64,000 nt of DNA from Halichondria panicea (taxonomy: Eukaryota; Porifera; Demospongiae; Suberitida; Halichondriidae), in NCBI RefSeq assembly GCF_963675165.1, contig NC_087384.1:3714682-3778681 (forward strand), read 5' to 3'. Each line of letters opens with the position of its first letter. Position 1 is the first letter of the stretch. The position numbers were made by a program, and so were the translations under genes. The notes under the pieces were generated by a model that had not been told where the DNA came from, made no database searches, and saw nothing but the letters and a program-made list of their open reading frames with translations. Positions 47,593-57,900 of the stretch are shown in pieces.

Positions 47593-50167
47593 CATAGGGG
47601 TAGGAAGATGTTTTACCTAAGGGGGGCAAACAATATGTTATACCAATATCACTGAGACACAATTTAAAATTCTCCAAAATATCTTTGTCTTCTAGAATTA
47701 ACAGAAATAAAATCCTTCGCTATAGCTAATAAATCTATCCTGTCTGTCCTATGTTTGTGTACATAAAGCAAAAAAAGATTGTTAAGTCTACATTCAGTCA
47801 TTGTGCTCCTCAAGAATGTTTTGAGCCTTCGCAGTGCTGAAAACGATCTTTCGGCTGAAGCTGTTGTTACAGGGAAGGTAAAGTACAATGAGAGTAGCAT
47901 AAACACTTCAGACAGCATTTTCTTGTAAATATGATTGCTATTAATCGCTTGAGCTATAGTCCTTATATTTGTCACAGTTGTTACTTGTGGAGTAGCTTGC
48001 TTAACCATATCAGCAACTAGTGCAAGATGTGTACACAAACGTTTCAAATCAAAGTCCTTCTCAAGGAAACTTTTTACGGAGGGAGGAAGGATCTCAATAT
48101 CATATGGTCTTCCATTTGCAGCATTCAGCAGGAGTATTTCAATTTCTTTTATAATTTTCATATCTTTCTGATCAAATCTTCTATCGATCTCACCTCCAGC
48201 AAGTTCTAGTACTTCATAATACGCACGTCTAAACCTTGACTTAGGGTCTGTGTATTGGTGTGCAGTACTTCCAGTATTATACCTCTTGGGTAATTTCCTT
48301 TGGCGAGGCAATTTGGGCTCTTCAGTGAAATGCTTGCTTTCCTCACATACTGAACTATAAAACTGATCAAATTTAGATTCAGTCCGAAGAGCTTTTAGGT
48401 GGGATGCAAGTAGACTAGCACCTGTAGTTGCTTCCTGAATTGTTAGGTCCACTGCTTGCAAGTTAATGGACAACTGCTCAGAAGCAGAAAATACCAAGTA
48501 AGCAAGTTTCAGTGCAAAGTACGTGTCAAAGCATTCCATACGCCCAAGTAGACCGTTGGCTTTTGCTGCGTACTCATCATGGCCTTTCTGAATAATTTCC
48601 AAAGCATCAATCAACACCTGATAATTTCTCAAGATAGAATTTATAGCAGTATGACGAACAGTCCAGCGTGTGGGACAAAGCACTCTCAGTGATGGAGTAC
48701 TCCCATCTCCTTGTAGAGCAATATCTTTACGGAGTGAATCGAACAAGGATAGCCGCTTGGGAGAAAAGCGTATGAGCTGTACAAGATTGTATATGAAATC
48801 CATTACATTCCTGACCAGTTCAGATTTGTTTGTAACATCTTTGAGGACGAGATTAAGATTATGAGCTAAGCAATGAACATACAATGCCTCAGGAACTTCA
48901 GATTTCATTAGGGCTTGTACACCATTTCTTATCCCACTCATTGTAGAAGCACCGTCGTATGCTTGACCTCGTATTGAACACAAAGGTAAGGTACATCTAA
49001 TTAGAATGTCCTTGATAGCAGAGAAAACAGTACAGGCTTTAGTATCAGGTAATTGAAACAATCCTAATCCATCTTCATGAACATTTAGATCTTCATCAAT
49101 CCAGCGAACAGAGAGACACATTTGCTCTTGGTGGGATACGTCAGTGGCTTCATCAGCTAAGATTGAATAAAAACGACTCTCTTTCACATGTGACAGTATA
49201 TCTCTAAGTACAAACTGCCCCATTTTGGTAATAATTTCATTCACAATCTCGGGCGAAAGATAATCACGCTGTTTAAGCCATCTCAGCATTTTTTTATCTT
49301 CTTCAGCCCTAAGTAGAAGAAGTTGGGCTAGATTTCCTTCAGGATCATCACCGTCATGTTTTCCACGAAGAGGCAATCCTTGTCTTACAAGGAACTTAAT
49401 GGTAGAGAGTAGTTTCATAAGCATTGTTCTATGATAAAGTTGATCAGTTGCAAGCTGTGTGCTCAGCAGAGTGTCTACCCTCACACCTGTAGATCTCTTC
49501 AGCACAACTTCTTTATGCATGTTACTATCTTCGTGAGCACGAAACCTGTCTATGGCTTTCTTAAAATTGTTGAAACCATCTTCCACGAATGCTGGCTGAT
49601 ACTTCCTTGTAGGAGTCACACTCAGCAAATTGTTTGCCTTAGCAGCTCTGCACAAATAGCAAAATATTTTCCTATTTTCTGAACACACAGTTATCCATGG
49701 GTAGAGCTCATACCATCTCGTCAAAATAGGTCTCTCATCCTTCACAGCTGATAGCTGAGGTTGAAAAGGAATGTTAATGTCTTTACACCCCTGGCAATTG
49801 CAAGCAGCTTGGGTACTCGAAGCTTCAGACTCTATGGGTATAAAACATTCTCATTAAATCATGTCACTACATAGCTGTAAGGCTAGAGAGCATTGTCAAT
49901 TTGAGCAAGCTGTTTAAGCTAGATAGCTACATTTAAGCTTATACTGGGGCTATAATTCACTTACCTGCTTGATCCAAAGAAGCACTGGTAGTACTACTGT
50001 CAGACAGACTTGAAAAAGTAATCTTGGCCTGATACATTGTTATTTTTGCCACATGCTCACAATATTTTTTCAATTAGAGAGCAGTGCTGGCTAAGGGGGG
50101 CGAAAAGCAAAATATTTGGCTGAGGGGGGCAACTGCCCCCCTTGCCCCCCTGGTTCCTACGCCTATG
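47593..50167 (-). mobile_element. Autonomous-looking hAT transposon
   Basis: The left end CATAGGGGTAGGAA (47593) and the right end TTCCTACGCCTATG (ending 50167) are inverted with one mismatch. GGGGGGC-rich subterminal words occur at both ends. ACCTAC lies immediately beside both ends, a partial target-site match; a clean 8 bp duplication was not found, so the exact ends may be off by a base or two. The interior is filled by the two-exon transposase gene. Confidence 0.75.
47664..50037 (-). CDS. hAT-family transposase (ZMYM1/TTF-type), two exons, 746 aa
   Basis: Exon one 50037-49965 starts MYQAKITFSSLSDSS and ends in a perfect GTAAGT donor in phase 1. Exon two 49831-47664 starts after a TAG acceptor; the joined frame is 747 codons with the stop. 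A TTF/BED-like zinc finger (CNCQGC, then FCYLCRAAK...H) is followed by the DUF4371-type RNase H-like core with SILADEATDVSHQEQ, AYDGASTMSGIRNG and YVHCLAHNLNLVL. The C-terminal hAT dimerisation domain contains TASAERSFSALRRLKTFLRS and ends in NNLFLLYVHKH. The three acidic positions expected of hAT enzymes appear intact. The long frame alone can be read from a GTG at 49745, but it stays open upstream of that codon, which is why I placed the start in exon one. Confidence 0.85.
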
Positions 50168-50370
50168 ACCTACACACCAGACTCTTGTTTAAGACCGCAG
50201 CTTTATGGGGTCAGAGGTCAGTTCAGAAAAAAGGGGCTGGGCTCTGTGCTTTTTTTAGAATACAATATTCAAATAAGTAGCTCTCTAGCTAGCATACAGG
50301 CTAGGCAGTAAGAGAGTAGCGAGCTAGCATGCAGGCAGTAAGAGAGTATCACAGGTGAGGAAGTACACGT
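50168..50370. other. Repeat-derived spacer
   Basis: Matches 24.9-25.1 kb (GGTCAGAGGTCAG and AAAAAAGGGGCTGGGCTCTG words), with a short direct repeat of AGGCAGTAAGAGAGTA. Confidence 0.5.
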
Positions 50371-50845
50371 GCATTGGAGGGTAAAATAAATACAAGTGTA
50401 TTGGAATTATTATTGTGTCTTCTCTCGATCTCTCCAACACCTGAGAGGTGCAGCTGATTCATTTGGGCTACCTTCATAACCCGTATATTCTATTGTAGAT
50501 AGAAGAGGAAGAGGGATTGGAAACGGAAGTACCCTCGTGTGAGTATAGATATGTGAGTACATAATTATATAGAGACGTTGTATGTATACTACCGGTTCTA
50601 TGTGCACACGTGCATTGGAGGGTAAAATAAATACAAGTGTATTGGAATTATTATTGTGTCTTCTCTCGATCTCTCCAACACCTGAGAGGTGCAGCTGATT
50701 CATTTGGGCTACCTTCATAACCCGTATATTCTATTGTAGATAGAAGAGGAAGAGGGATTGGAAACGGAAGTACCCTCGTGTGAGTATAGATATGTGAGTA
50801 CATAATTATATAGAGACGTTGTATGTATACTACCGGTTCTATGTG
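50371..50845. repeat. Two-copy tandem duplication, 241 bp period
   Basis: The segment beginning GCATTGGAGGGTAAAATAAA at 50371 recurs at 50612 and is essentially identical through CTACCGGTTCTATGTG. It encodes twice the same short minus-strand frame; neither has a recognised domain. Confidence 0.95.
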
Positions 50846-52248
50846 TACTCTTCCTAACGATTGTATATACAATCATCTAACCGTGCACTAAATGTCATGC
50901 TACCTATATACAGGAGGCAGCTCCAATTGTTTGGTACTACTGGGCAAGCTCGCTGTTTATTTCCTCATCTTTTACAATGTCCCCGAGGAGTCCAGTATCT
51001 GGAGCTGTCGTTTGGAGCATTGATCAGCCCCTCAAAGTGAGTGTGTATTCGTAGTGTGCAGGGCTGCATTGAGAGGGGGCGAGGGGGTAATTCTCCCCCC
51101 CTAGGATCTGACAGATTCGTTTGTTAATTCTGATGACTTTGCCTTTGCCCCTCCTACATTTTTAATTTGCCCAATTTGTCCCCCCCCCTGATCCAAAATC
51201 CTGGATTCAGCCCTGGTGTGTGTGTACCCACATGTCAGTTACTCTGAAAAGCTAGTTGACTTTGTAGGAACTGTCTGTGTTAGCCTCGATTCCAGGCCGC
51301 TCTCAATTGAGAAAGACGACCTGGTATACACTGTCTGCGCATGCGTCAATTGCCCCAAGATTCTTGGGGATCGAGATATCTTAGTAAATTAGTCTATATT
51401 TTACAATGATCGATGTCATTGCACAAATCACAGCAGTTTTAATAAAATAACACAGCTACTTACAACATTTATGACCTAGACTAGTGACTAGTTTTGTTGT
51501 GATGACTTCTACTTCTGTTCTGCTTTTGCTCAAGCTCTCTCCAGTGTTGAAAAGTCCGGTTTTGTCTTCTTTTGTACTGTGGTAGAGTGGTGGGTGTTTT
51601 TCTGTCAGTACCTACCGGCTCTGGCAAGTCTACTTGCTTCCAGACGCTTGTTTGTGCCATCTCAGTAAGATCGGTGCTCCTTGTATGAGCCTAGAGTTGT
51701 GATGGCGATTTCTCTTTTGACACTAATAGTTTAATCAACCACGTGGGTGACCATAGTACAACAAAGACTAACAAATTTACTATTGAATCCACTCACACGC
51801 AAACGGTGGATACTGATGTGAGTACCATAATTCTAAACTGCGTGCATTTCTAACTAAGGCTGATTACAATTCTAAAAAAGCGCCAACAGTTGCGGTAATA
51901 CATGTACATATTTTTGTCGCTTAGAAAAAGGTGCCTGTTTTTTGTTATGCGCATCCATCTGATGCATATATAGCTGTACTGTATGTAAAACATAAGCAAT
52001 CCAGCAGATGGGGAGTTTGCTCCATCAGGTGGATAGGTACGTGTGCCTACTTGGCATGATAAAGAAAAAGTAGAGAGTAGTGTAGCAATCAATAAATAAC
52101 GGTGGTATTTTCTGTGCCCTGGGCGTACTAACCCTCTGTAAGATTATGTACACTAGTCTCGCCATTGTTGTGTACATGTGCCGTACTCTACCGAGATTAT
52201 GCCCACTCTAATTGCATGCTGCAACCCATCTAGTTGGGGCCAGGCTCG
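50846..52248. other. Non-coding interval with an exon-like remnant
   Basis: 50.9-51.05 kb resembles 23.64-23.79 kb (ELSFGA motif). 51.28 kb has a dispersed TAGCCTCGATTCCAGGCC repeat. No intact gene is seen. Confidence 0.35.
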
Positions 52249-52383
52249 GCCTTGCGTTACGACGGGAGGTCGTGTTTCAAGCTAATGTCAGGATTTCAAT
52301 TTTACCTTGCTTGCGCGATTGGGCTGCAACTATAGTTGCTAACATTAGCTTGAAACCTGACCTCCTGTCGTAACGGAAGCCTG
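52249..52383. mobile_element. About 135 bp foldback element
   Basis: Left end CTTGCGTTACGACGGGAGGT and right end (complement, CCTCCTGTCGTAACGGAAG) mirror over about 40 bp, including TTTCAAGCTAATGT. The subterminal GGTTTCAAGC word also occurs at the 3' end of the transposase element near 25.55 kb, so it may be a non-autonomous relative; this is only a resemblance. Confidence 0.65.
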
Positions 52384-53314
52384 TCGTCAGAGTTTTCTGG
52401 TACATGTATTATGTTATTACTGTGGCCAGAAGGGAAGCTGCTAGCCTTTATCTCAACTTTATCTCCAATACAGTGAGTCTTGTGAGCTCCCTCTTCGTTT
52501 TCTTTGCAGTGGCCATTGTCTTGAGTAGTTTATCAATAAAATTATTGCTGATTCAGCTAAGCAATTTAAATTGCGCATGCGCAGTACTCTATTCTACTGA
52601 CAGCCCCTCCTCTTTTTCAGTTTGCCATTTTGTCCGGATTTGCGAGGTTTCGGATTAAAGGGGTCCGGATTAGCGAGGTTCTATACCTAAATCAAATTAT
52701 CAGAGGCTTAACTAGCGAAGACTCGACTAGCGAAGCTCAACTAGCAAAAGCTCAACTATATAGCGAAGCTCAAGTGCAGAACACCAAGTTGAGAACACTA
52801 AATAGCGAAGCTCAATTTCAGAACACCAAGTTGAGAACACAACTGCTAATTGACCTTCAGGGCCATGCACCGTATCCACTCCTCGTGGCCATCTAATTCA
52901 CGCTCGGTTGGGAATACTACACGACGAGCCATGGCCTGCACCCATCCCTTCAATTGTCTGGTGGCTCTCTGCAATTTTCACTTACTGCACATACTCCGGA
53001 CGGAATCGACGGCGAGAAGAACTGCTCTATTAGGTGAGCCCCAGAGCCAAACAACTGGCCTAACGATGGGACTGTAATTAGTACTGTATGTGTGGCCATG
53101 CAATCTAAGAAAAAATGCACTTGACCAAACTCCTCGTAACCTCTTGTAAACTGCCTACATGTAGCTGCGACAGTAGTGTTGCAACCTATACTCCTTCCAT
53201 GCACTGTTACATGCAGTCTAGTAGTGTGCGGTAGTCAATTTCGCTAATTATGGTAAATACACATGTACATGCAGGTAATGTGTAAGATTAATACGTGTAG
53301 TTAAGATTAATAGT
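52384..53314. other. Non-coding interval
   Basis: A stretch with repeated CTAGCGAAGCTCAACTA words (52700-52850) forms a loose tandem array. No gene is supported. Confidence 0.35.
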
Positions 53315-54445
53315 TACGATTGTCCTGTGCATGCCTTGCACTTCCATTTACAGGTCTTTGGCTTCCTTGAAGAGCATCCTGGCTGCATAGCCCTCTGCTC
53401 CCTTGGACGTCCCCTTGTACAGCTCCTCCTTGATAATTAAATCTCGGCCCTTTTGGCACAAGTGCTTTCGAAAAAGCAGTTCACCTGTGAAATAGATTAT
53501 GCCAAGGCATTGCCTATTAATAACAGCCTCCGTATAAACCACGATCACAACACAATTATAGCATTGACATCACACGATTTGTAAGTGATGTATTATACAA
53601 ACTAATGGCCACATTGTTAACGCTATATAAACAAGGAGATAATTATCACCCAATTCAATTATTATATGAGAATTTAGCTAACAATACAGACTGAATGGCC
53701 TGACTGGCCTGTGTTTCCAAAACTTGCTAGGTGCCCATTACAATTCTCACCCCGCCTATATACATGTATATTATGCTGACTTACCTGTGAAGTAGTTTCG
53801 AATACTGAAGGTAAAGTTCTTTGAATGGTAGCCTCTTGTCATCCATGCTCCATCTGCAACTGTCACTGCTCTCTCCCACGAACCTAGCTCTTCCTTTTTC
53901 TTTTGTTTCATGGCCTCTCTGGCTTCTGTGCACATCTCATCCACCATTTCTTTGACCACTGGGAACATGAAGCGTATAGTGTCCTGAAACCGGTCATCGT
54001 ATGTGGACTGAATACCCAGCGAGTGGCGTAAGACCTTGGTGTAGGTTGTGTAGGTACATCCACTGATGATGAAGGCAACATGCAGTGCTCGTGTGATCTC
54101 ACTGTTCCTTCCATCTACCTTGCACGTGTCAAATGTGACCTCTTGCTCCTGGCATCCGTCACAGTTGTAGATTATTGTTGCAGCTCCACCTTTTCCCCTC
54201 CTGACTGAAGTGGAAACAATGTTACCTCTACAAGCTGGTGTAGGGCACTGACGAATCGCATTGAGGTGTTTCACAAACTTGTCCAATTGGCTCAAATCAA
54301 GAAAGCAGAGAGCATTCTGAGAAGCCTCTTTACATTCCATGTCCGTTGGTGTTATAAAGTAGTCATAATCATTAGGGTCTCCCACAGTGGAGAGGGATGT
54401 GTCCAGCTGGGGGGGGGGAGAATTATAATGTAATAGTGGCTTCAA
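53315..54445 (-). mobile_element. Internally deleted copy of the transposase-Ulp1-PHD gene, with an extra intron
   Basis: 54445-53786 matches the first large exon of the 26-30 kb gene, including the CPTPACRG...CDGC zinc ribbon and VADGAWMTRG. The frame stops at a GTAAGT donor. It resumes at 53484 after a TTTCACAG acceptor and continues (YKGTSKGAEGYAARMLF) to 53354. There it jumps straight to the last codons of the PHD exon (GCATGCAC-AGGACAATC, about 53320-53350). The missing part covers the second half of the transposase, the protease and most of the PHD finger. The copy cannot encode an active enzyme. Confidence 0.85.
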
Positions 54446-54692
54446 CTCTTCAGCTTCTAGATCGCTTTGTTCGTATTGCGTTTTCTTTTCTCTTTAACTT
54501 TCCTTCATACTTTTTTCTGTCTGAGGAAATCACCAAAATAGACCATTGCTCGAATGACGAGATCCTCTTCATTATCTGAAACCGTTTCCGTCTCTGCTGA
54601 GGCACCTTCAAAGGTTTCACTTGTCACTGGTTGTAGAGTTGGCTCCGTTGCGACACCATGGTAGGTTTCTTTCAGTATAGAGAGGCAGTTTT
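54446..54692. other. Non-coding spacer
   Basis: Thr/Ser-type pyrimidine-rich sequence between the deleted transposase copy and a retroelement fragment. No gene is seen. Confidence 0.3.
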
Positions 54693-54800
54693 ATCTCTTA
54701 GCTCGTTGTGCCTTATGCTGGGGTAGCCTCCTCTTGGGCATGAGAGAGCATGTTGAATAGAGAACGTCTGGCCACAGACACAGTGGGTTGGACCATATTG
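54693..54800 (-). mobile_element. Retroelement fragment with a CGQTFS...RHNELR motif
   Basis: The minus strand encodes HCVCGQTFSIQHALSC followed by PRGGYPSIRHNELR. I recall the pattern C-x-C-G-x2-F-S-x2-HALSCP-x-GG-(F/Y)-PSIRHNE-x-R from polyproteins of reverse-transcriptase elements in sponges and corals. Only about 105 bp remain. Confidence 0.45.
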
Positions 54801-54914
54801 CATATTGCGTCACAAAAGGCCGTTTTTTAATTACATAACTACATTGCTCGTGAAAATGAACGTGGCGATTATTATTATTATTAAGTTGCCTTTGCACGAC
54901 TGAACGCAACTCTT

Positions 54915-57900
54915 TCATGCTTGATGGTTCTCTTGAGGCTGGGGTGTCACACCTACAACGTATTACAGTATTAGCACCACTTCATTGTGAGCTAACAGAT
55001 ATATAACAGGAACGCACCTGGTTTAGTTGAGACCAAGAACGATGTGGGAATGTTAGGATTGGTCTCCGAGAATTTACAACCACCCTGAGTGCCTCCAACA
55101 TAGTGGTTTTTGTCATTGCACACGATGAACGTCACGTGTACTCCAAACTTCTCAGCCCAGTCACAGTCACACTGAAAAACAAAAACAAAAACAAGTACAT
55201 ACAATGAACTTGTAGTAGGCTCTGAAATAAATATGTGATTTGTCCCCTCTCCTACTAACAGAAACCATACATTGTAATAACGTATCAATCGTATGTACTG
55301 TATTACTAGCGAGTAAAAACATATGCAAATTTTGCGAGGGTTGATCAATTTGCAACAATAAAATCGCAAAACTTACTAGTAAATGCACACGATCCTTGCC
55401 AAATCGCAATAGTTGGATCGCAAAGGGTCAAATTTTCTGCTGATTTAGCTCATTCGCAAAGGTTTTTCACCCGCAAAATATTCTAGTAATACGGTATACA
55501 CTCTAACAGCGTATTAATTGTTACTTAGTTGTGATATATAGAGTGGAAACTGCATTTGGTGAACCACATTTGAAAACAACAAGTATGTATTGTATACACG
55601 GCAACTACATATAATGCTCAGAAACCGGATACTAAGGAATTTAACCCACCATGTATATACAGGAACTTGGAGGAGATGTCTGCTAGAGAGACAGGTGAAA
55701 AAATTAATAGTTACATCATCAGCACAACCACGTACAGTGCATATAATTATACATGTATGTATCATACATAGCGGGCCCCCAATTTTTTTCGTAAAATTGC
55801 CGTGAATTTCGCACATTATATTTTGACTACGTATGCTACATTGTTTTTCGCGGCTTATAAATTGGTTGAAATCCGTCCCTATTTACGGTATATGCTCGTA
55901 CATGTATAATTATATGCTAAATTTACCAGAGCAGACCATTATCACCCCCCTTCAGGATTCACAACTGGACACACCCCTCTCCACTGTGGAATACCCTCAA
56001 GATTCGGACTACATTCTAACACCAATAGACATAAAATGTACTAATGCGCATGAAAAGGTGGATGAGATGTGCACAGAAGCCAGAGAGACCCTGAAACAAT
56101 TAATGGAACCAGAAGAGCTAGGATTGTGGGAGAGAGCCGTAGATGACAAGAGGTCATCATTCGAAGAACTTGTACTTTCAGTATTCGAAACTATTTCCCA
56201 GGTAAATTGCAGCATCTGTGTCAAAAGGGCGATCTGTACAAGGGGACGTCCAAGGGAGCAGAGGGCTATGCGCCAGGATACTTTTCCAGCAAGTCAAAGA
56301 ACAGATAAAATAGCTTTTATGACTAAATGTATAAACTAATAAGTTGTTTTGAAGCTGTAAGTAAATGCAGAACTATTATTATATGGCAGCAAGGTGAACA
56401 TGCATGCATTCACACTCAGAATACACACACAAACGCACACTGACCCACTAATATGACCTGGCGCGCAAATTTTATGATTAGTTTTGTGTTATACTATGCG
56501 TAATTGACTATGCGGCTTAGCTATAGCAACCAGATGATATTTTCCAAGAGGGAGTGAAACGGCGGAAAGAGTGTATGTGCAACGTTATGACTAAATGATA
56601 AGAAGCTGTACGTAAATGCAAAATCTAGACATAGGCTTGAATTGAAACCCGTCCTCCCTTCTTTTGGGTGGACGGGCCACGGTTAGGGTTAAAGACGTAT
56701 ATAGGAGCAGTATGGGCCCCATAAATCATTACATGTATGCCAATACAAGGCCCGGCCTAGGGGACGTGGGCTCAGCTGTCACATAGCATGCCGATTTAGT
56801 ATCAATATGTCATCAGTATTATTTGTACATAGACAAAAATGTAGCAGTAGCAAGCAAGTACCTTTGGATGGGGTTTTGGTCTATTACAAAAAAGTATTTA
56901 GGGGTGAAGCTAGATTCAGTTTTTTTAGCAGCTAAAACAATCTTTCAAAAGATCCTAATAGCCAAACAGGCAAACAAAACCTCAAAGATTGTTGTAAACA
57001 TAATTATAGTACACTAAACCTCAAAACATAAATTATTACACTATTTCAACCAAGCCATTAACTTACTCTGGAGTGTTTCTCTTAGGCTGAGCATCATTGA
57101 AGCCAGAATACATCCACACCAGCCCTGGACCACCGTAACACCTGCGGCTAATCTCCACAAACACTAGGTTACCTGTAGGGGAGCAACAGTTGTATGTAAT
57201 ATAAAGCACAATCATCCATCACTTGCTAAACTTATGCACCATAATTATGCAGCCAAATATTATCTGTCTACAAGGTTGCACACGATACAATTTCTAGCCT
57301 AGTCTATTGACCTGTTTGCCTGCTCTCCTCATTTTGTCACGGTCCCAGGCTCAGCAGAGGAGTGGTGGGGTCAGCCGGGTTGTAGATGTTCAGTGCCAAC
57401 TTGTTTGCTTAATTAATTATGCCAGAGGGGCGTTTTGTGGTCAGTGCAATATGACTTTTCAGCAGTGCAATATGACTTTTCAGCAGTGCAATATATATGC
57501 TTCATATTGCACTTGGCAACAACATAGCAACGGGATATAAAATATAATAATACTGCTTGTGATCAAGAATCAACATGATATTTACTTGTATTATAGTAAA
57601 TTATATACATGTATACCCAATTATGCAACAGTTACCGACAGCTATAGCCAACATATATATATATACGTATACGTTGTTGCATGTATGGAGGTTATAATAA
57701 GACCTTTATTAGCAAGCGGATTGAGGCATTTGATGATAATGATAATTATTCATAGAATTTTAATTGAAAACACACCCCTAACTTCCACAATAAGCGGAAG
57801 TGCATAATTTTTACTAATCAATATTAGTCATAATTATTATTCATGACCATGCAAAAAACCATACAAATTTATCCTTTTCTTTTCTTTTAGTGCCTTTAAT

